NCBI GenBank assembly: GCA_050743365.1
Contig: JBOGFI010000050.1
Coordinates: 1-64,000, forward strand
Direction: 5' to 3'
Source: JBOGFI01 sp050743365
GTDB lineage: Bacteria > Actinomycetota > Acidimicrobiia > IMCC26256 > JACDBD01
Length of the DNA stretch: 64,000 nt
In this document: positions 53,230 through 61,810 of the stretch, one piece after another
Position numbering within the stretch: position 1 is the stretch's first letter
How the letters are laid out: each line of letters starts with the position of its first letter
Position numbers and translations under genes: made by a program
Notes under the pieces: model-generated
Told to the model about the DNA's origin: nothing
What the model saw: the letters and a program-made list of their open reading frames with translations, nothing else
Databases searched by the model: none

Positions 53230-53736
53230 GTGGACTCGTATGGCGAGTTGGTCCGCCGTTACCAGCAGGACGCTCGGCGCACGGCCGCCGCGATCGCGGG
53301 CGTGAGCGTCGCCGACGACGCCGCCCAGGAAGCGTTCGTCCGCGCGTACGGCTCCCTGCATCGCTTTCGGCCGGGCGCGCCGTTCCGGCCCTGGCTCCTC
53401 GCGGTCGTCGCCAACGTCGCCCGCAACCAGCGCCGTTCGAGCAACCGGTGGACGCGTGCATTCCGCGAATCGGGCAGACGCGGCGGACCGGCCGGTGTGG
53501 CGCCTTCGGCGGAGGACGAGGCGATCACCCGGCACGGCAACCGCGCGGTGCAAGCGGCGCTCGACGCGCTTCCCCACCACTACCGCGACGTCGTGGCGTG
53601 TCGGTACCTCCTCGACCTCAGCGAGGACGAGACCGCGCGAGTCCTCGGACTCCCCCGCGGCACGGTGAAGTCGCGCCTGTCTCGAGCACTCGACCGGCTC
53701 GAGCGCCAGCTACCCCGCGAGGTGCAGGGTGCCTGA
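53230..53736 (+). CDS. ECF RNA polymerase sigma factor
   Basis: 168 residues from GTG 53230. Region 2: AAQEAFVRAYGSLHRFRPG and PWLLAVVANVARNQRRS (about 33-69). Region 4: ALDALPHHYRDVVACRYLLDLS and ETARVLGLPRGTVKSRLSRAL (about 110-150). The frame upstream of the GTG still encodes the expected helix start (KDAELIERAKQGD, 53191-53229) after AAGGAG, but no ATG, GTG or TTG is there; an ACG at 53188 or a CTG at 53203 are the only options. The next gene overlaps by 8 bp and is probably its partner. Confidence 0.87.
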   Translation: MDSYGELVRRYQQDARRTAAAIAGVSVADDAAQEAFVRAYGSLHRFRPGAPFRPWLLAVVANVARNQRRSSNRWTRAFRESGRRGGPAGVAPSAEDEAITRHGNRAVQAALDALPHHYRDVVACRYLLDLSEDETARVLGLPRGTVKSRLSRALDRLERQLPREVQGA

Positions 53737-54508
53737 CGGGACGCGACGCGCGCTCATCGAAGCGGAGCTCCGTGGGTTGGGTCACAACCTCGACGCCCAG
53801 CTCGCCGAGCTCGATCTCTCGGAGGCGGTGACCCGCCGACTGACGGTCCCTCCCTCGCCGACGCGACCTCGCGGACGCCCGCGGCGGCGTCTCGCGGTCG
53901 CGTTGGTCGCGGGCATCGCCATCACGACGACTGCTGCCATTCCCGGCGCCCGGGCCACCGTCACACGCTTCTTCGACATCGGTGCAGTCCGCGTGCAGGA
54001 CGAACCGCCGCCGAGTCCTGTCCCGTCAGCGAGCGCCGCTCTCGTCCTGGGCGATCGGACGACGCTCGACAAGGCACGTGGCCGGGTGCCAGTTGTGGTC
54101 CCGACCGTCGACGGCCTCCAGACGCCGGACGAGGTCTGGTTCGACGACGTCGGCGGCGGCGAGGTCTCACTCGTCTTCCGCGCCCGGCCCGGACTCCCGG
54201 CCGCCGCGCACACCGGCATCGGACTGCTCGTCCAGGAGTTCAAGGGCAACGGGCAGGACATCGTGCGCAAGTACCTCACGAGCGATTCCCGTGCCCGACC
54301 GGTCAGGATCGGCTCGAACGAGGGGGTGTTCCTCTCCGGCGGAGACCACTACCTCTTCTACACGGATCCCACCGGCGCCGAGCGCTACGAGTACGGGCGG
54401 CTCGTCGGCAACGCGCTCATCTTCTCGCGCGGGCCGCTCACCATCCGCCTCGAAGGTGACCTCCCGCTCCGTCGAATGGTGGCGATCGCTACTTCCCTAC
54501 GAGGGTAG
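53729..54508 (+). CDS. Single-pass membrane protein, putative partner of the ECF sigma factor
   Basis: 259 residues from a GTG inside the end of the sigma gene. A basic cytoplasmic N-terminus (about 1-50, with PRGRPRRRL) is followed by one membrane helix (about 55-75) and an external domain (about 80-259) with strand-rich segments such as VPTVDGLQTPDEVWFDDV and EGVFLSGGDHYLFYTD. No zinc-binding anti-sigma motif (HxxxCxxC) is seen, so an anti-sigma role rests on gene order alone. Its 3' end overlaps the convergent MetE-like gene by 12 bp. Confidence 0.65.
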   Translation: MPDGTRRALIEAELRGLGHNLDAQLAELDLSEAVTRRLTVPPSPTRPRGRPRRRLAVALVAGIAITTTAAIPGARATVTRFFDIGAVRVQDEPPPSPVPSASAALVLGDRTTLDKARGRVPVVVPTVDGLQTPDEVWFDDVGGGEVSLVFRARPGLPAAAHTGIGLLVQEFKGNGQDIVRKYLTSDSRARPVRIGSNEGVFLSGGDHYLFYTDPTGAERYEYGRLVGNALIFSRGPLTIRLEGDLPLRRMVAIATSLRG

Positions 54509-55660
54509 GCCGAGCGCCGACTTGGCCAGCCTGGTGCCCTCGACCATGTTGCGCAGCTTGGCGAAGGCCACTTCCCAGGTCCGCGTGCGCAGGCCGCAGT
54601 CGGGGGTCACGTGGATTCGCTCGGGATCGGCGAACACCTCGACGGCATAGAGGATGCGGTCTCGCACAAGCTCCGGCGGCTCGATGAAGTCGGTGTGGAT
54701 GTCCAGTACGCCGACGCCGAGGGCGGGGCGGTAGGGCAGGTCGCGAAAGCGCTTGATGATCTGGTAGCCGGGACGAGCGCTCTCGCTCACCCCGAGGTCC
54801 CGGGTGTCGTCGTTGGCGAATCCGACGCAGTACTGCTGGCAGCCGCTCATGGCCTCGATGGCGGGGAAGAACAGCTCGTAGTCGGAGAAGCAGAGATGCG
54901 TCGAGAACACCGCGTCGAGCCCATCGACGGAGGCATTGAACGATTCGGCGAACAGCTCGAGCTCGTCGGGTTCGGTGGACGCCCCGGGCTCGTCGACCTG
55001 GAGCCATCGGGCGCCCAGGTTGACCAGCGACTCGAGGTTCGGTCGGATGAGCCTGGTTGCCAGCTCGAGCACCAGGCGGCGACGCCCCTGCTGCCGTCGC
55101 TCCCGGCGTGTGGCGGCCGGCACGCGAAGGTCGTCCTCGCGGTGGTGGTACTCGTCGAAGGACCAGGCGCCGATCGTGTACGGCCCGGTCACCGGCACCT
55201 TGAGCTCGGCCCGGGCCACTTGGCCCACCAGAGAGAACTCCTCGTCGTGGTAGGGCTCGGAAAGGGACACCGGCCCGGTCACCGCCGCCTTCGTGTAGTA
55301 CTTGTTGTCGAAGCTGCGCACGCTGCCGCGGGCCTCGAAGCCTTCAGCGTGGGCGACGGCCCAGTTGTACATCTCGCTGCGCTGCTGCTCGCCGTCGTAC
55401 ACGACGTCGAGGCCGGCGGCCTCGAGGAAGCGCACGCCGTAGACACTCGACCAGCGCGCAACCTCGGCTCGTCGGTCTCGGGGTAGCGGCGCCTCCCGCA
55501 AGAGCGACAGCAGGTCCTCGTGGCCCTCGACGCCCAGCCGCTCGCCCCACCGCCGGGCGTCGTCCACGTCCTCGGGCGGGACCGGTCGGCCGGCGTAGGC
55601 CTTCACCCGCCAGCCCGGTTTGGCCAGCGACCCGATCTCGTGCGTCAACAGCGCGTTCAT
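54497..55660 (-). CDS. MetE-like cobalamin-independent methionine synthase family protein (C-terminal type)
   Basis: 387 residues. It resembles the zinc-containing C-terminal barrel of MetE: LLTHEIGSLAKPGWR (the GS-x-KP start), FDNKYYTKAAVTGPVS, WLQVDEPGAS, then the metal ligands His255 and Cys257 in STHLCFSDYE and Cys355 in TPDCGLRTR. The usual Glu ligand between them is not obvious (YCVGFANDD where ITIETSRSD would be). The ATG overlaps the end of the neighbouring gene (ATGA). It could be a core-MetE methyltransferase acting with that protein; the methyl donor is unknown. Confidence 0.75.
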   Translation of the reverse strand: MNALLTHEIGSLAKPGWRVKAYAGRPVPPEDVDDARRWGERLGVEGHEDLLSLLREAPLPRDRRAEVARWSSVYGVRFLEAAGLDVVYDGEQQRSEMYNWAVAHAEGFEARGSVRSFDNKYYTKAAVTGPVSLSEPYHDEEFSLVGQVARAELKVPVTGPYTIGAWSFDEYHHREDDLRVPAATRRERRQQGRRRLVLELATRLIRPNLESLVNLGARWLQVDEPGASTEPDELELFAESFNASVDGLDAVFSTHLCFSDYELFFPAIEAMSGCQQYCVGFANDDTRDLGVSESARPGYQIIKRFRDLPYRPALGVGVLDIHTDFIEPPELVRDRILYAVEVFADPERIHVTPDCGLRTRTWEVAFAKLRNMVEGTRLAKSALGLPS

Positions 55661-56595
55661 CCCGACAGCACGTCCCTTACCCGCTCGGTCAGCGCCCCCA
55701 GCAGGCGCACCTTCTCGGCGGCCACTGGCTGGGGCAGCAACTCGAGCTCGCTCGCGCTGGACAGGAACACCCGGGGCGGCGCGGCCTGGTCGGCGATCCG
55801 GGCGACCAACTCGGCGGTGGCGTCGAGGTCTTCGAGCACCGTGGCCCGCCCGTTGAGGCACCCGGCAAGCAGACCGATCTCCCAGTTCCGCCCGACGGCG
55901 TCGGGGTCGGTCTCCACGAGGTCGACACCGACCGCCGTCACCGGCAGCCGCCGCAGTCGGTCGACCAGCGGCTCGGCGTCACCGTAGAAGACGTGGAGGA
56001 CGACCATGGCCGCCAGGCCCTCGGTGAGCACGCCGAGCGCCTTCTCGAACGACGCCCACTCGGCCTCGTCGATACCGTGGAACCCGAGCCACGGCTCCTC
56101 GAGGTGGATCACCGCGCAACCGCGGGCCACGAGGAACTCGGCCGCCGGCCGCAGCATCGCTTCGGCCGCCTCGCCCATCCCGAGCCCGCGAGCGGCCCGG
56201 GAGAAGAGGTACGGGGAAGGCAGCGTCGCCGCACGCGGCCGGGGAAGGGCATCCAGATCGGCGAACACGTCCGGCTCCACGCTCAACACCGGCGGCGCCG
56301 AAACGTCGGGCGTCCGGTAGAACGCGTTGTTGTCGAACCAGCGCGCGAGGCCGTCGGCTTCTAGTCCCGTCGACGCATCCACCAGCGGCCGGAACAGATC
56401 CTGCCAGCGCAGGAGCCCGTCGGAGAAGAACCCGAGGCCCGCGTCTCTTTGTAAGGTGATGAACGCTTCGCGGTCGGCCCCGAAGATGGCCTCCACCGCC
56501 TCCGCGGTGGTACGCCCCCGTTCCAGGTCGCGGGTGGCGGCGACCACGGACTCCGAGCGGGGGTATATGCCGTGCTGATACGCGGCGATCTCCAC
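55657..56595 (-). CDS. MetE/UROD-superfamily barrel protein, partner of the MetE-like protein
   Basis: 312 residues. This is a TIM-barrel protein of the methionine synthase/uroporphyrinogen decarboxylase superfamily: AYQHGIYPRSESVVAATRD at the N-terminus, SDGLLRWQDLFRPL, VIHLEEPWLGFHG (the DEP-like loop as EEP) and GVDLVETDPD. It lacks the HxC...C zinc ligands of its neighbour. Translational coupling suggests that the two subunits form one enzyme, as if MetE were split into halves. The specific reaction is not known. Confidence 0.65.
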   Translation of the reverse strand: MEIAAYQHGIYPRSESVVAATRDLERGRTTAEAVEAIFGADREAFITLQRDAGLGFFSDGLLRWQDLFRPLVDASTGLEADGLARWFDNNAFYRTPDVSAPPVLSVEPDVFADLDALPRPRAATLPSPYLFSRAARGLGMGEAAEAMLRPAAEFLVARGCAVIHLEEPWLGFHGIDEAEWASFEKALGVLTEGLAAMVVLHVFYGDAEPLVDRLRRLPVTAVGVDLVETDPDAVGRNWEIGLLAGCLNGRATVLEDLDATAELVARIADQAAPPRVFLSSASELELLPQPVAAEKVRLLGALTERVRDVLSG

Positions 56596-56740
56596 CCGCC
56601 CACGATAGATGAGCGCGGCGGCCGCGACTCCGCCGAGGACGACCGCTTCTGGTGCATTGAGGCCCGGAAACCGGGCTTCAAAGGGCCGCGAGCGCTTCGG
56701 GCGGCAACGTCCATCAGTACGCTCCCGAGGAATGGCAGGG

Positions 56741-58381
56741 ATGTCGACCTGGCCGGCACCGGGCCCGGGACGCTGGACTCTCGAGCTTGCCCACTTCCCC
56801 GTGGGCCAGACACCGGTCTACCGGGGCCTCTATCGGGCCGCGTCCCGAGAGGGCACCCAGGTGACGATGGCGCGCTACGGGGCGGCGCTGTCGCACCTCG
56901 AGATGGCGCACGTGAACGACCGGGCCTACCTGCGGCCTATCCCTCTGCTGGAGCCCCCGGCCAGGCTCGCCGGGTCGACGCCGCCTCGCTGGGCTCTGTG
57001 GCTGCTCACCCGGGTGCTGCCACGGTTCCGGCGCCGGAGCCGCGCCGCGCGCCGCGCCGTCGACGGCAGGATCTGGCGAGAGGACGGCACCCACTGGTAC
57101 GAGCACCGCCGCCCGGCAGTAGAGGCAGCCAACCTCGCGCTGCAAGACGAGGAGCCGGCGATCCTCTCGGACGATGAGCTCGCCGGTCATCTCGCGCGGG
57201 CGATGGCGAACTGCCGCGAGGGTATCCGCCTGCACTTCGAGCTGGTCGGCCCCAACGGCCTGCCCCTCGGGGAGCTGCTCGCAGCTGCGTCGGACTGGGG
57301 CATCGCGCCGCGGGAAGTGCTCGGGTTGCTGCACGGAGCCTCTCCGGCCGCGGCCGAACCGGCCCGCGAGCTCGCCCCCGTCGCTGGCGCCGTGGCCGGC
57401 CGCGGCAGCTGTCCGGCATCGCTCGACGGCTTGCGGACGCTCGGACCGGAAGCTGCCGCGGCGCTCGACTCGTACCTGACGCGGCACGGTCACCGCGTCG
57501 TCGCCGGCTTCGACGTGGACGAGCCCACGCTGCGCGAGCTCCCCCAGCTCGTGGTCGGATCGGTGCGAGCCCTCGCCGAGCGCGACGAGCGAGATCGGTC
57601 GGGAAGCCTCGAAGATGGGACCGCGCCCGTGCGAGATCGAGTACCGCAGACCGAACGTCCCCGGTTCGACGACCTCCTTTCCGAGGCCCGCTACGGCTAC
57701 GGCCTCCGCGATGACAATTCGGGCCTCACGCTGCACTGGCCGTCGGGTCTGCTGCGCCGGGCGTTGCTCGAGGCCGGACGGCGCGCGGTGGCGACTGGAC
57801 GGGCGCACCGACCCGAGGACCTCTTCGAGCTGACCCCCGACGAAGTCGCTCCCTTCGTCGCCGGGGCCGGCCCGGCTCGGCCCGAGCTCGAGGAGCGCGC
57901 GGTGCTTCGCTCGGAGCATCTGCGGGCTGAGGCCCCGCGCACCATCGGGCCGGAGGAGCCGTTGCCGGACCTCGGCGCCCTTCCCCCGGCGCTCCGCCGG
58001 GTGGGACGGGCGTTCGTCGCCTGCTACGAGCTGCTCGACTCGGCCCCCATGGACACGGCCCTTGCCGGCACCGGCATCGGCCGCGACGTCGTCCGAGGCC
58101 GGGCGCGAGCCGCGAGCGACCCGTCCGAAGCGCTGGAGCGGCTCGAGCCGGGCGACGTGCTCGTGGTGCCATTCACCACTCCGGCGTACAACGCCGTGCT
58201 GCCCATGGTCTCGGCGCTGGTCGTCGAGGAGGGTGGCGAGCTGAGCCACGCCGCGATCGTGGCGCGAGAGCTCGGCATCCCCGCGGTGATCGGCGTCGGG
58301 GCCCTGGTCGATCGGGTCACCGACGGCTCGGTGGTCGAGGTCGACCCCGTCGCAGGGCGGGTACGCCTACTCGACGCGTAG
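56741..58381 (+). CDS. PEP-utilising enzyme swivel-domain protein without an ATP-grasp domain
   Basis: 546 residues from ATG 56741, ten bases after GAGG; an ATG at 56732 lies too close to the GAGG. The C-terminal 100 residues are a phosphohistidine swivel domain: EPGDVLVVPFTTPAYN, then GGELSHAAIVARELGIPAV with His503 as the phosphocarrier. The N-terminal 440 residues are helical and match the linker region of actinobacterial PEP synthase-like proteins, but no ATP-grasp nucleotide-binding domain is seen. It may work with a separate ATP-binding partner or as a regulator. Divergent from the MetE-like pair by 145 bp. Confidence 0.72.
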   Translation: MSTWPAPGPGRWTLELAHFPVGQTPVYRGLYRAASREGTQVTMARYGAALSHLEMAHVNDRAYLRPIPLLEPPARLAGSTPPRWALWLLTRVLPRFRRRSRAARRAVDGRIWREDGTHWYEHRRPAVEAANLALQDEEPAILSDDELAGHLARAMANCREGIRLHFELVGPNGLPLGELLAAASDWGIAPREVLGLLHGASPAAAEPARELAPVAGAVAGRGSCPASLDGLRTLGPEAAAALDSYLTRHGHRVVAGFDVDEPTLRELPQLVVGSVRALAERDERDRSGSLEDGTAPVRDRVPQTERPRFDDLLSEARYGYGLRDDNSGLTLHWPSGLLRRALLEAGRRAVATGRAHRPEDLFELTPDEVAPFVAGAGPARPELEERAVLRSEHLRAEAPRTIGPEEPLPDLGALPPALRRVGRAFVACYELLDSAPMDTALAGTGIGRDVVRGRARAASDPSEALERLEPGDVLVVPFTTPAYNAVLPMVSALVVEEGGELSHAAIVARELGIPAVIGVGALVDRVTDGSVVEVDPVAGRVRLLDA

Positions 58382-58421
58382 TAACGCCGATGGCGTCGCA
58401 GCGCCTACGACACCGAGACTT

Positions 58422-58931
58422 CTACTCGGACAACTTCCTCGGACGGCCGTCTTTGCGCGGCCATTCCTCGACGAACCGATTGAGGCTCGGGCGAGTCCAG
58501 ACCGGCCCCGACGCGAGCGTGGCAACCGGGGACGGGAACTCCCGGGTCTGCGCGAGTGCCGACGCGCGCTGGCGCGTGACACCCAGCAGCTCCGCGATCT
58601 CGCTCACACCCACCAACTCGGGGAAGTTCGGCGTCTCGATGTCGCGATCGTGCTCCTCGAACGTGAGCGCTTCGGCACGGACCACTGACCACACCGGCAG
58701 ACCGCTCTTCTCGGCAAGGCTCGTGAAGATCTCGCAACCCAGGGCGACCGCGTCTGCGACGGTCGCTACTGCCTCGCCGACGCTGAAGGTCGCACCGTAG
58801 CGATCGCCGACCGTCGAGGCGCTGACCGCGCCGCCACGGTCGACCAGCAGATCAACGAACTCGTCGAGCGCGGGCTCCAGCTCCACGGATTCGTCACCTG
58901 CGGCCTCGAAGCTCACCGTCCAGCCCATCAA
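58422..58931 (-). CDS. Small HTH protein (AlpA/MerR-like C-terminus)
   Basis: 169 residues. The C-terminal part reads VGVSEIAELLGVTRQRASALAQ, then FPSPVATLASGPVWTRPSLNRF, the pattern of an AlpA- or MerR-type winged HTH with the usual exchange of a second helix for W-x-R-x-x-L. The N-terminal 90 residues, with strands such as VSFEAAGDESVEL and GATFSVGEAVATVADAV, are of unknown fold. A DNA-binding regulator is likely; targets are unknown. Confidence 0.7.
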   Translation of the reverse strand: MMGWTVSFEAAGDESVELEPALDEFVDLLVDRGGAVSASTVGDRYGATFSVGEAVATVADAVALGCEIFTSLAEKSGLPVWSVVRAEALTFEEHDRDIETPNFPELVGVSEIAELLGVTRQRASALAQTREFPSPVATLASGPVWTRPSLNRFVEEWPRKDGRPRKLSE

Positions 58932-59064
58932 CTCACCTCTTCGGCGGGGGCCAGATGAAACCCCCAGGTCGCATGAGTCGAATCGCCTGCCGGCGCCCGC
59001 ACCAAACTATTGACGATGACAATAGTTGGGGCACGTTGTAGGGATCAGTAGGAATGATGCCGAT

Positions 59065-59090
59065 CGGGCGGGGTTCCACCCCGGCCGCCG
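59065..59090. terminator. Hairpin downstream of the acyl-CoA dehydrogenase gene
   Basis: CGGGG-TTCCA-CCCCG (59069-59083) with further pairing through a bulge. It begins about 12 bases after the minus-strand stop of the dehydrogenase and is GC-rich without a T run, a plausible actinobacterial terminator. A related arrangement occurs at 49292. Confidence 0.5.
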
Positions 59091-59094
59091 AGTA

Positions 59095-60303
59095 TCACTG
59101 AATATGCATGCCGGAGATGGCGCGCGCGACGACGAGGCGCTGGATCTCGGAGGTGCCCTCGAAGAGCGTGTAGATCTTCGAGTCGCGGTGCCACTGCTCG
59201 ACGGGGAAGTCGCGGATGTAGCCGTAGCCGCCGAGGATCTGAATGGCCTGCTCGGTCGCCCACACCGCGACCTCGCCTGCCTTGAGCTTCGACATCGAGC
59301 CCTCGCCGTTCTCGAACGGGTGCTTGGTCGCGGCCATCCACGCCGCCCGCCACACGAGCAGCCGGGCGGCGTCGATCTCCATCTTCATGTCGGCGAGCCG
59401 GAACGCGATCGACTGGTTCTCGATGATCTTGCGGCCGAACTGCTCTCGCTCCTTGGCGTAGTCGAGCGCGAACTCGTACGCGGCGCGGGCGATGCCGAGC
59501 GCCTGGGCGCCGACGATCGGACGGGTCGCCTCGAACGTGCTCATGGCCGCCTGCACGTGCGCGCTCTTGCCCTCGCGAGCGCGGGCGAGGCGGGCCTCGA
59601 GCTTCTCCTCGCCGCCGAGGAGGCACTCGCTCGGCACCCGCACGTCGTCGAGGAGCACCTCGCCGGTGTGCGAGGCGCGGATGCCCATCTTCTTCTCCTT
59701 CTTCCCGGCGCTGAGGCCGGGCGTCCCCGGCGGGACGATGAAGGAGGCGTGGCCCCGGGAGCCCAGGTCGGCGTCCGCGCTGGCCACGACGACGTGGACG
59801 TCGGCGATGCCGCCGTTGGTGATGAACACCTTCTGGCCGTTGAGCACCCAGTCGTCGCCGTCCTTCCTGGCGTGCGTTCGCAGGCTGGACACGTCGGAGC
59901 CGGCGTTGGGTTCGGTCACCGCGAAGGCGGCCAGCTTGAGGTCGTCGGGCGTACCGAAGCACCGGGGCACCCACTCGGCGATCTGCTCGGGGCTGCCGTT
60001 GCCCACGATGCCGGCGACGCCGAGCGTGGTGCCGAAGATCGCCAGCGCGATGCCGGCGTCACCCCAGCACATCTCCTCGCTCACGAGCGGGAACATCAGG
60101 CCCGTCGGGTCGGAGAAGCACTGGGCGCAGAACTCCCAGGAGTACATCCCGATCTTGGCCGCCTCCTCGATGATCGGCCAGGGAGTCTCCTCGCGCTCGT
60201 CCCACTCGTGACCGGCGGGCCGGACGACCTCCTCGGCGAAGTCGTGGACCCACTTCTGGATCTGCTGCTGGTCTTCGTTGAGCTCCAGCGAGAACTCGGC
60301 CAT
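59095..60303 (-). CDS. Acyl-CoA dehydrogenase
   Basis: 402 residues, FAD-dependent first step of beta-oxidation or branched-chain acyl-CoA oxidation. Family landmarks: AFAVTEPNAGSDVSSLRT and KVFITNGGIADVHVV (FAD contacts, about 115-165), GKSAHVQAAMSTFEATRP and AFRLADMKMEIDAARL, GGYGYIRDFPVEQWHRDSK, then YTLFEGTSEIQRLVVARAIS with Glu382 as the catalytic base. Chain-length preference is not readable. The start at ATG 60303 faces a palindromic operator candidate and the divergent short-chain dehydrogenase gene. Confidence 0.93.
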   Translation of the reverse strand: MAEFSLELNEDQQQIQKWVHDFAEEVVRPAGHEWDEREETPWPIIEEAAKIGMYSWEFCAQCFSDPTGLMFPLVSEEMCWGDAGIALAIFGTTLGVAGIVGNGSPEQIAEWVPRCFGTPDDLKLAAFAVTEPNAGSDVSSLRTHARKDGDDWVLNGQKVFITNGGIADVHVVVASADADLGSRGHASFIVPPGTPGLSAGKKEKKMGIRASHTGEVLLDDVRVPSECLLGGEEKLEARLARAREGKSAHVQAAMSTFEATRPIVGAQALGIARAAYEFALDYAKEREQFGRKIIENQSIAFRLADMKMEIDAARLLVWRAAWMAATKHPFENGEGSMSKLKAGEVAVWATEQAIQILGGYGYIRDFPVEQWHRDSKIYTLFEGTSEIQRLVVARAISGMHIQ

Positions 60304-60327
60304 CGGGGGCTCCTCCGGGGACTCGAA

Positions 60328-60343
60328 GTTACTGACGAGTAAC
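60328..60343. promoter_or_regulatory. Perfect palindrome between divergent dehydrogenase genes, candidate TetR operator
   Basis: GTTACT-GACG-AGTAAC has perfect 6-bp arms around a 4-bp spacer, and flanking bases extend the symmetry (AAGTTACT against AGTAACCT). It sits 25 bases upstream of the acyl-CoA dehydrogenase start and about 85 bases upstream of the short-chain dehydrogenase start, so one site could control both. Spacer length and arm length equal those of the site at 9821, but the half-sites differ. Confidence 0.55.
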
Positions 60344-60426
60344 CTTAGGATACCCCATCGGCAGAAGGGTCATGCAGCAACCGCCCGGCGGCACGCCAAG
60401 CAGGAGCGCGGGATAGCTTGAGGCCG

Positions 60427-61251
60427 ATGGGCCGGCTCGAGGGCAAGGTCGCGCTCGTCACCGGCGGCGGCGCCGGGCTGGGCGAGGCGATCGCACACCG
60501 GTATCACGGCGAGGGCGCGTCGGTGATCGTCAACGACCTCGACCCGGGGGCCGCCGAGCGGGTGGCGAAGGAGGTCGACGGGGTCGAGCACGCCGCGGAC
60601 GTGTCCGACCCCGGCGCGGTACGCGCCATGTTCGCCGCGGTCGCCGAGCGGTTCGGGCGCCTCGACGTGCTCGTGAACAACGCCGGCATCAGCGGCTACG
60701 AGAACGACCCCGAGGGAATCGAGCGCCGTGCGGGCGTGCTCGGCCAGCAGATGGCCGAGCTCATGGCCGGCGGTCCCGTGCAGACGCATCTCGACCTGAC
60801 CATCGAGACCACCGACGACGACTGGCGGCAGATGATCGCGGTGCACCTCGACGGCACGTTCTTCTGCATCCGCGAGGCGCTCAAGATCATGGGGCCGCAG
60901 CTCTCGGGCTGCATCGTCAACATGGGCTCGATCATGGGGACCGCCGGCGGCGCCGGCGCCGCCGCCTACAGCGCGGCCAAGGCCGGGATCCTCGGGCTGA
61001 CGCGCTCGGTGGCACGCGAGGTCGTGACCCGCAACATCCGCGTCAACGCCATCGCGCCCGGCTGGATCGACACCAACATGACCGCGCCGCTCGGGCCGCT
61101 GCTCCCCCTGATCGCGGCCCAGACGCCGATGGGCCGGCTCGGCGAGCCCGACGACATCGCCTGGGCGGCGGTCTACCTCGCCAGCGACGAGGCCAAGTTC
61201 GTGACCGGGCAGGTGCTCTCGCCCAACGGCGGCTGGCACATGAGCCAGTGA
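60427..61251 (+). CDS. Short-chain dehydrogenase/reductase
   Basis: 274 residues. Cofactor motif VTGGGAGLGEAIA (TGxxxGxG, about 11-23), NNAGISG (about 82-88), and the catalytic Ser-Tyr-Lys set: MGSIMG with Ser about 165, Tyr181 and Lys185 in AAYSAAKAG. Asp after the second strand (VNDLDPG) favours NAD. A TTG at 60418, 11 bases after AGGAG, may be the real start, adding three residues. It is divergent from the acyl-CoA dehydrogenase and probably co-regulated with it through the palindrome. Confidence 0.9.
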   Translation: MGRLEGKVALVTGGGAGLGEAIAHRYHGEGASVIVNDLDPGAAERVAKEVDGVEHAADVSDPGAVRAMFAAVAERFGRLDVLVNNAGISGYENDPEGIERRAGVLGQQMAELMAGGPVQTHLDLTIETTDDDWRQMIAVHLDGTFFCIREALKIMGPQLSGCIVNMGSIMGTAGGAGAAAYSAAKAGILGLTRSVAREVVTRNIRVNAIAPGWIDTNMTAPLGPLLPLIAAQTPMGRLGEPDDIAWAAVYLASDEAKFVTGQVLSPNGGWHMSQ

Positions 61252-61255
61252 GGGC

Positions 61256-61723
61256 TCAGCGCGTGCCCGGGCCGACGCCGATCGGGCACAAGACCTCGCC
61301 CCGCTCCGGCGACCGCGCCGGACGCTCCTGATCGGCGGCGGCCGCAAAGACGCGGTACCCGCCCGGGTCGCGCAATGCCCGCGAGCTCGGCGGCCTTCGC
61401 GAGACGTCGGGCACGCTCAGCTCGTAGGCCAGCTCGGCGGCAGCCGTACGGGCGAGGCCGCGCCAGAAGGCGGCGAGCGCGTCCGAATGGGGACGACCGG
61501 CGGCACGCAGGCGCTCGATCACGGCCGCGCCGTCGCCGTAGCCGAGGTTGCGCTCGAACAACAATGCCTCGTCTCGGTCCTCGACCTCGGCGCGCAGCGT
61601 GACCGACCAGTTGTCCCCGAGCCCGTGATCTTGGTGCGCGACCCGGCCTTGGGCCGTCGCCGCCTCGCGCTCAGAAGGTCGAGGGTCTGGCCCGCGGGCG
61701 TGGGAACCGGACGGATCGACCAT
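61256..61723 (-). CDS. Hypothetical protein
   Basis: 155 residues from ATG 61723 (MVDPSGSHARGPDP). The middle part, WSVTLRAEVEDRDEALLFER, then DGAAVIERLRAAGRPHSDAL and ARTAAAELAYELSVPDV, has believable helix and strand patterns, but no family is recognised. It is convergent with the short-chain dehydrogenase gene (4 bp between stops) and divergent from the PAS protein. The ORF extends upstream to 62041 only as antisense of that gene. Confidence 0.5.
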   Translation of the reverse strand: MVDPSGSHARGPDPRPSEREAATAQGRVAHQDHGLGDNWSVTLRAEVEDRDEALLFERNLGYGDGAAVIERLRAAGRPHSDALAAFWRGLARTAAAELAYELSVPDVSRRPPSSRALRDPGGYRVFAAAADQERPARSPERGEVLCPIGVGPGTR

Positions 61724-61810
61724 TTGCGTGCGATACCCCCGTGTGGCCGCGGCTACACATGACCATCCAACCGCTGGTGGGGCAAGATATCCCGATCCGA
61801 TGAGGCGACC

